Of a stretch of DNA of 64,000 bases, positions 58,498 to 64,000 are shown piece after piece. The translations under genes and the position numbers were made by a program. The stretch comes from Cylindrodendrum hubeiense. Taxonomy: Eukaryota > Ascomycota > Sordariomycetes > Hypocreales > Nectriaceae. The stretch lies in assembly GCA_014621425.1 (NCBI GenBank), contig JAANBB010000126.1, forward strand, positions 1 to 64,000, given 5' to 3'. Each line of letters starts with the position of its first letter. Within the stretch, counting starts at the first letter, position 1. The notes under the pieces were generated by a model. It saw only the letters and a program-made list of their open reading frames with translations. It ran no database searches and was not told where the DNA came from.

Positions 58498-59588
58498 ATG
58501 GTACCATCTAACCCTATTGCGATCTTGGTTACCTCCTTCCTGGGACTAGTCGCAGCAGCCAAATGCAAACCCCACACTACTCTTTCGACATTGACAACAA
58601 CTGGTTCCTGGCTCACTGGCGTCCCCGCTCCGTCATCCACGCTCACGGGCGCCTGGTTGGGCTCATCTAATACCGAGTCCGTTCCTGAGCCAGCAGCAAC
58701 CCCTTCCGGGGCTCTCAGGTCGTCGAGCGAGGTCGTTCCCATTGGCAATGGTGGCTTCGTTCCTTTGTCATGCTACCCGAATCCCGCTACCCTCCAGAGC
58801 AGCGTTTGCGCCGTAGAAGGATTCGTTGATGCAAATTGGATAAAATTTGCCTATTCGGGTCCTGCGGCAGACGATCGGGAATGTCTGAGGGACTGCACTA
58901 TCACAAATGGATGCACGGCATATGCTTATGATAAACACGGTGACTGCTTCATCAACACTCTTCCTTGGACGGATGCCCACTTCACGAAAGACAATGCCGG
59001 AGGGGGGAAAGATTGGAGTCAGGTTGAGTGCTATGAATGTTATGATAGTAAGCCCCCTTAAATCCCTTGCCGCTTACACGATTGCATCTACTGACAAGTC
59101 GAACTCCAGACTCGGTTCTGAAACTTGACTTTGAAGACGGTTACTTCGAGGATTGGGGCTTTGAATGGAACGATGAGTTTCTCTGGTTCATGGACAGTCC
59201 TGCAGTCCCGGAATCCGTGGGCAGGGCGCTTCGAGTCGGAGAACCCCAGGGTGCCGATACAAAGGGTGATGTGGCCACAGTCACCTACCTCAATACCTTT
59301 CACCTTAATGCCGGAACACAGTATACGTTTGGATTTCGAATGAGGGTCCTGCGGAACAATTACCTCATCAAAAACTACGACGCCGTCACCTTTATGATCT
59401 CTACGAATGATGAGATTGTGTACGAGTACACTCCTCAAAGGACAAACGATGAAAATCTTCAGGATTACCAAAAGTTCACACTCCACAGTTCAGAGAGTGG
59501 AGAGGCGACGCTGTCAATCGTGGTCACGGGCAGTGGCCACGGGTATGACTACTACTTTGATCACTTATTCGTTACTTGGGGAATCTAG
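58498..59588 (+). CDS. Secreted apple/PAN-like plus jelly-roll domain protein
   Basis: Spliced model of 342 aa: exons 58498-59047 and 59110-59588 (62-nt intron, GTAAGC...TCCAG; branch TACTGAC). A signal peptide follows the ATG (PIAILVTSFLGLVAAAKC). Residues ~25-85 are Ser/Thr/Pro-rich, probably O-glycosylated. Residues ~85-185 hold a cysteine pattern of apple/PAN type (CLRDCTITNGCTAYAYD, GDCFINT, VECYECYD). The C-terminal half starts LKLDFEDGYFEDW and has the alternating strands (AGTQYTFGFRMRV, LSIVVTGSGHGYDYYFDHL) of a CBM4/9-like jelly-roll. The splice joins the two domains exactly at CYD-N-SVLKLDF. It is probably a cell-wall or secreted carbohydrate-binding protein. The domain names are pattern-based. 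Confidence 0.8.
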
Positions 59589-59771
59589 AGTCTACAATGC
59601 AATGTATTTGTATAGAGAAATATCTTGTTTACAGGCGAATAATATAGACTGCCTTGTTTCTGTGTTGATTACTTGCAAATACTACCATGTCACCTAGTAG
59701 AACCGTCTTGTAGCATTTCAGTTATGATTATATTTGAGTCTTGCCACTGCTTTACAGTTCACCTTCTCATA
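59589..59771. other. Short intergenic region
   Basis: 3' flank; nothing recognised. Confidence 0.3.
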
Positions 59772-59858
59772 TAGCATGTGGCTTAGGTATGCCGTGGTAA
59801 TTGTGCGTGAGAAGATTTGAGAAGGCAGGATATATTTTTACCCAGGTTGAAGTCACTT
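59772..59858 (+). repeat. Dispersed repeat, copy B
   Basis: Aligns to 54645-54730 (AGCATGTGGCTTAGG ... GTTGAAGTCACTTC). Both copies are on the plus strand, 5.1 kb apart, and flank the coiled-coil and apple-domain genes. Confidence 0.6.
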
Positions 59859-60308
59859 CACTTAGATATATCCAGATTACTACGCGAACTATACTAGAAT
59901 GCGGAGTCCCGCTGAGCATCTCTCAACGCGCCTCAGATCTGTTCAAAGAGTTGGTTCACTTCCACAGTTCCAGTGAGAAACTTCGTATTTTTCACCAATG
60001 TACCCTCGCATGTAACCATGTTTTCACACAGACTCGGCTATGATGGCTGACATCTATCCGTCCTAACACAGCCGCAGGGCGCAGCCGAAAACGCAGCTCT
60101 AGGCAGCCTCAGGCACCGACAGCTGCAACCGCCAGCCCAACATGACCAACCAATCATGATATGGCTGCGCAGCCTGATATTCCAACTCGTCACCGAAAAA
60201 CATGTCCCATCCGCATTGTTCATCTGATCCAACGCGAGCACACGTCTCTCTTCTTGGTAGGGCATACCGCATCTGTGGCCTACTCACTTTTGAAGTCGGC
60301 ATACCATC
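59859..60308. other. Intergenic, 5' region of the NLR gene
   Basis: No separate gene recognised. The open stretch 60161-60364 does not join in frame to the NLR exons. Confidence 0.4.
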
Positions 60309-63300
60309 ATGGTGCGTATCAAGTTCAAGGTTACTCAAAGACGGTGCGTGCTAATCGAACGTAGGCTAGCCACGAGCAGCGCCATTTGGGCCTTCGTCTG
60401 GTCGCGCCGATCGGCAACGACACCAACACCACCCTCGAGTACGTTCGATCCCTGCTTCAATAAACCAAACACGGTCCATCTCTGACAAGACAGTATCATC
60501 GCTATTCATGGCCTAGGGACCGAGTCGCCGCGAACGTGGGAGTATAAGAAGAAGCCAAGACATGCAGGCGAGGTAGTCAACTGGCTGGCTGATGCCAATA
60601 TGCTCCCGGCGGCCATTCCCGAAGCCAAGATCTTCACATACGACTGGAACGCGAATGCCTTCCAAGATGTCCCAGTCAGAGCACTTCTCAGTCATTCCGA
60701 TACTCTTCTTACGCACCTTGCGGAGAGTCGAGGCACTGGAAGGCGACCCATCATTTTCGTCGCATCTTGTTTTGGAGGGCTCGTCCTGGCCGAGGTACGA
60801 CATCTCCTGAAGCAGGGCTGCAAAGTATCACTAACATGTATAGGCTATCAATCGAGCAGCGCAGCAAGGTAGCGCCTACAAGGAGATACTAATGTCAATC
60901 GCCGGCATTATATTCCTTGCCACTCCATTCCGCGGCAGCGACGCGGCTCGCCAGGCGCAGTGGAAGGTCGTTGTTGGCGGTATCATGGGACGCCAGACTT
61001 CGTATCAGCTCATTGATGACCTCAACAACCAAGACAAAGAGCTTCACAAAATAACACAGTCATTCGCCGAGATTGCAGGGCCCGAATCGGTCCAAATCCC
61101 TATCCGCTGCTTTTACGAAACGAAAAAGACTGAGCTGCTGAGAGGTGTTATTTCTTCAAGTTCAGCGACCCGGGTCGGTATACGGCTACGAGGGAAGACT
61201 CAAAAAATAGTAAGGTCACCTGTATCTATATATGACAAGAGTCTAACTATTTGTAGCTTGTCACGGAGAGCTCGGCATGCCTTGACACATTTGAGCGACG
61301 TGGTCTCGACGCAACCCATTCTGGCATGAATAAGTTTCATGGACCTGAAGATGCGAATTTCCAGCAAGTCAAAGTGGTGATGAAGATTTTGGCAGACAAG
61401 GCTTCGTCTGTTGTCAATGACAGGCAAAAATGTCAGTTTCCATATCGGATCTCGGTCATAGACGCAACTATTAACATCCTCAGCTTTGCATAAACGTCAC
61501 TTCTTAGTCCCACTCGGTCGCAACAAGGGTTTTGTTGGCCGCGAATTGATTCTGGACGATATTGTCAGGAAGATTCCGCCTGACATAGAGAGTGGGGATT
61601 GCCAACGGACCGCGATAGAAGGTCTCGGTGGGGTTGGCAAGACCCAGGTTGCTCTCGAGGCCATCTACAGGGTCTACGAAGCACATGTCGATTGTTCCAT
61701 CTTTTGGGTCCCAGCAATCAGTACCGCAAGCTTTGAGAACGTCTACCGTGAGATCGGACAACAAATGGGAATTCCAGAACTCGACAACAATCAGGTCGAT
61801 GTCAAAATCTTGATAAAGGTAGCACTAAGTCAGGAGACAGTGGGCCCATGGCTCCTGGTGATTGACAATGCCGACGACAAGGAGCTCTTATTCGGCGACC
61901 AAGGCCTCTGCGAATATCTTCCATTTAGCAGAAGGGGGTCAATCCTCTTTACCACGAGGAACCACGAGGTCGCAACACAGCTGGACATCCCAGTCACAAA
62001 TATCCTCAACATGGCCGAAATGAACTTGAGCGAGGCCACACAACTTTTGCACAAGAACTTGAAAAGAACCCAGACACGCGATATGGAGAACCCAGAAAGC
62101 TTACTTAGCTGTCTTGCCCATCTTCCATTGGCTATCAAACAAGCATCCGCGTACATGGCCAAGACAGGAATGTCGACCACCAAGTACTTCGACTATTTTC
62201 AGTCCAGTGATAGGACTCAAATTGAGCTCCTGAGCAGAGATTTCGAGGATAGAGGCCGCTACAAAACCATTCGAAACCCGATAGCCACAACTTTCTTCAT
62301 CACGTTTGACCACATCTCAAGAGATGCACCGCTCGCTGCAAAGTACCTAGAGTTCATATGTTTCCTCGCCGAGAAAGATATTCCGGCTTCATTACTACCT
62401 CGAGGGGAGGATGACCTTGTGGTAGAAGAGGCGATTGGTACGCTGAAGGGTTACGCATTCATCACTGAGCGGGAAGTCTCGAGTCATTTCGATATCCACC
62501 GACTTGTCCGACTAGCCATGCGGAATTGGTTAGTGGAGGAGGAGTGGGCACAGTCGATTACGACAGTGATACAACAGCTCCAAGATGTATTTCCATCCCC
62601 TCAACATGCGAATAGAGCGCTATGGATGGAGTACCTACCACATGCGCAGGCTGCATTGGCAGATCAAGGCGATTGTATCGATGAAGAGTCTCTATGTAAT
62701 CTTCTTTACAACGTCGGATGGAGTTATCATATGCTCGGAAAGTTTCGGGAAGCTATGAAGATGCAGCAACAGTCACTAGAAATTAGTGAGAGGATTATGG
62801 GCCCAGAACATCCCATGACCCTCGGCACTATGCATACCCTTGCAATTTCACTTGGCAGACAGGGCAACCACAATACTGCAGAGCAGATGTATCGAGAGAT
62901 ACTAGAGCTTCAGGAGAGGATATTAGGCCCAGAACATCCTAGTACACTCAACACTATGCATAGCCTTGCAGCTTCACTTATCAGCCAGGGCAACTATAAT
63001 ACTACAGAGCAGATATCTCGAGAGATACTAGAACTTCAGGAGAGGATATTAGGCCCAGAACATCCTAGTACACTCAACACTATGCATACCCTTGCAATTT
63101 CACTTGGCAGACAGGGCCAACCACAATAGCTGCAGAGCAGATGTATCGAGAGATACTAGAGCTTCAGGAGAGGATATTAGGCCCAGAACATCCTGATACA
63201 CTCAGCACTATGCATAACCTTGCAGTTTCACTTATCAGTCAGGGCAACTATAATACTGCAGAGCAGATATCTCGAAAGACACTAGAGATTCGGGAGAGGA

Positions 63301-63596
63301 TATTAGGCCCAGAACATCCTGATACACTCAGCACTATGCACGGCCTAGCATCTGCTCTCTGCAATCAGGGCAATTACAGTGCCGCTGAACAGATATATCA
63401 ACAGACGCTAGAGGCTAGAAAGAGAATACTAGGCCCGGAGCACCCCCGCACACTCCATACTATGCATCATCTTGCAATTCTCTACGAGCTCCAGGGCAAT
63501 CACAATGTCGCTGATCAAATGCGAAAGCATGAACAGACGTTGAGAGAAGGTATAAGCGACGAAGATGAAAACAATACATTCACACAGGGTCAGTAG
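60309..63596 (+). CDS. NLR-like protein: alpha/beta-hydrolase-like, NB-ARC, TPR (frame disrupted)
   Basis: Exons: 60309-60311 (start ATG only, least certain), 60365-60438, 60494-60794, 60844-61209, 61257-61431 and 61484 onward. Phases agree at every junction. Residues ~27-250 are alpha/beta-hydrolase-like (IIAIHGLGTESPRTW), but the nucleophile elbow reads ASCFGG with Cys118 in place of Ser. The NB-ARC domain has P-loop GLGGVGKT (353-360), Walker B WLLVIDNADD, GSILFTTRN and HLPLAIKQAS. TPR units (42 aa, GPEHPxTLxTMHxLA) start near residue 720. A stop at 63127-63129 ends the frame at 854 aa because one TPR unit carries two extra bases; TPRs resume in another frame and end at 63596. A 62-nt intron (63068-63129, GTACAC...AATAG) would rejoin the frame to give 989 aa, but its donor is weak. 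Fungal NLRs act in non-self recognition and programmed cell death. Confidence 0.85.
62790..63530 (+). repeat. 126-bp TPR-coding tandem repeats
   Basis: The GGCCCAGAACATCC word (a variant in unit 6) recurs at 62800, 62926, 63052, 63180, 63306 and 63432, spacings of 126, 126, 128, 126 and 126 bp. Units 2-5 are nearly identical at the DNA level, implying recent duplication or gene conversion. The 128-bp unit has an extra C (GGGCC) near 63117 and an extra G (AATAG) near 63129 compared with the equivalent unit at 62864-62890. Confidence 0.92.
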
Positions 63597-63837
63597 ACGG
63601 GCTTCTATCCTAGTATGATATCCTCAATCGGGCTTGTTCAAGTTAGTAATACAGGCTTCAATAGAATTGTCAGAGCATCAAAACTGCAAAATTGAGCAGG
63701 ATTTCGTGAAGCTCGTAAACTTGTTATCCACCGTAATGGCAATCTTGCAATATGCGAAATATATATCTAGGCATATGTACTTGAGTTATTAGTCAGAAAA
63801 TCCAATCCTCTCATCAAATCCACACTTTGACTCAGCT
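63597..63837. other. Convergent intergenic region
   Basis: Short gap before the minus-strand partial gene; no feature seen. Confidence 0.3.
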
Positions 63838-64000
63838 TCACTGGTCAAAGTTGCCAGCGTACAGAATGTCTCCACGCTCGCCGTTCATCCTCTCCCAGAC
63901 GGATCGTTCATCCAGAGCATGACGCTTCTCGACTTCCTCGTCTGCGTTGGCCAACTCCAAGGCTGCGGTGTCGCGCTCAAGTCGAACTTCGCAATTGTCA
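63838..64000 (-). CDS. 3' end of an unidentified gene (partial)
   Basis: The minus strand is open from the window edge to a TGA at 63838, coding about 53 residues. It is hydrophilic and probably helical, with an acidic and Arg-rich mix (NCEVRLERDTAAL, EEVEKRHALDERSVWERM), ending GDILYAGNFDQ. Codon use and composition look coding. The family cannot be told from this fragment; the rest lies beyond the window. Confidence 0.5.
   Translation of the reverse strand, partial: DNCEVRLERDTAALELANADEEVEKRHALDERSVWERMNGERGDILYAGNFDQ

Noticed and set aside
60161..60364. 67-codon frame as first exon of the NLR gene
   Set aside because: It does not join in phase with the exon at 60365 using the GTGCGT donor; that frame meets a TGA just upstream of the ATG at 60309.

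Overview
The window looks like a chromosome segment of a filamentous ascomycete, most probably Eurotiales (Aspergillus/Penicillium type). The evidence is introns of about 50-120 nt with GTAAGT-like donors and CTAAC-like branch points, Zn2Cys6 regulators, several major-facilitator transporters, a fungal NLR-type protein, and a long AT-rich flank in which old transposon reading frames are full of C-to-T/G-to-A stops, as left by repeat-induced point mutation (RIP). Gene models below were built by hand. Splice sites were chosen by consensus and by whether the reading frame and family motifs join correctly.

Layout. (1) Bases 1 to about 14.5 kb are an AT-rich, gene-free block. It holds a 554-bp MITE-like element with terminal inverted repeats (535-1088), a 12-bp minisatellite (6529-6756) and a RIP-degraded Helitron whose Rep (HUH) and PIF1-helicase motifs can still be read (about 9.2-13.4 kb). 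(2) Bases 14.5-18.4 kb are the transition to gene-rich DNA. They hold a four-exon gene for a small secreted crystallin-like protein, a short tandem repeat and a possible ankyrin relic. (3) Bases 18.4-24.4 kb carry two MFS transporters (ACS/Dal5-like on -, DHA2/ATR1-like on +). (4) Bases 25.7-38.9 kb look like an amine/amino-acid catabolic neighbourhood: a HOL1-like MFS transporter, a copper amine oxidase, a Zn2Cys6 regulator, a YtcJ-like amidohydrolase, the 3' relic of a DJ-1/PfpI gene and a D-threonine-aldolase-like PLP enzyme. Two arrays of a GATAAGACGG-type repeat, in opposite orientation, bracket the transporter, oxidase and regulator. (5) Bases 39.3-51.7 kb carry a secreted CrtC/kievitone-hydratase/Diels-Alderase-like protein, a second Zn2Cys6 regulator with three CCG-N10-CGG elements upstream, a secreted CBM96/DNRLRE-like protein, a regulator-like protein without a zinc cluster, an AKR7-type aldo-keto reductase and an NmrA-like Rossmann protein. 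(6) Bases 53.4-59.6 kb carry an acidic orphan protein, a coiled-coil orphan protein and a secreted apple/PAN-like plus jelly-roll protein. (7) Bases 60.3-63.6 kb carry an NLR-type gene (alpha/beta-hydrolase-like, NB-ARC, TPR). Its nearly identical 126-bp TPR units include one unit 2 bp longer that breaks the frame unless a weak intron is used. A partial gene runs off the right edge.

Functional reading, by inference. The 25.7-38.9 kb genes could import and oxidise amines and process amides and D-amino acids, with AreA-type GATA control made possible by the array sequence. No polyketide synthase, NRPS or terpene cyclase is visible, so the window is not a complete secondary-metabolite cluster. 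The most unusual features are the divergent GATAAGACGG arrays, the CCG-N10-CGG triplet, the repeat-frameshifted NLR and the intron-rich crystallin-like secreted gene at the edge of the RIP block.
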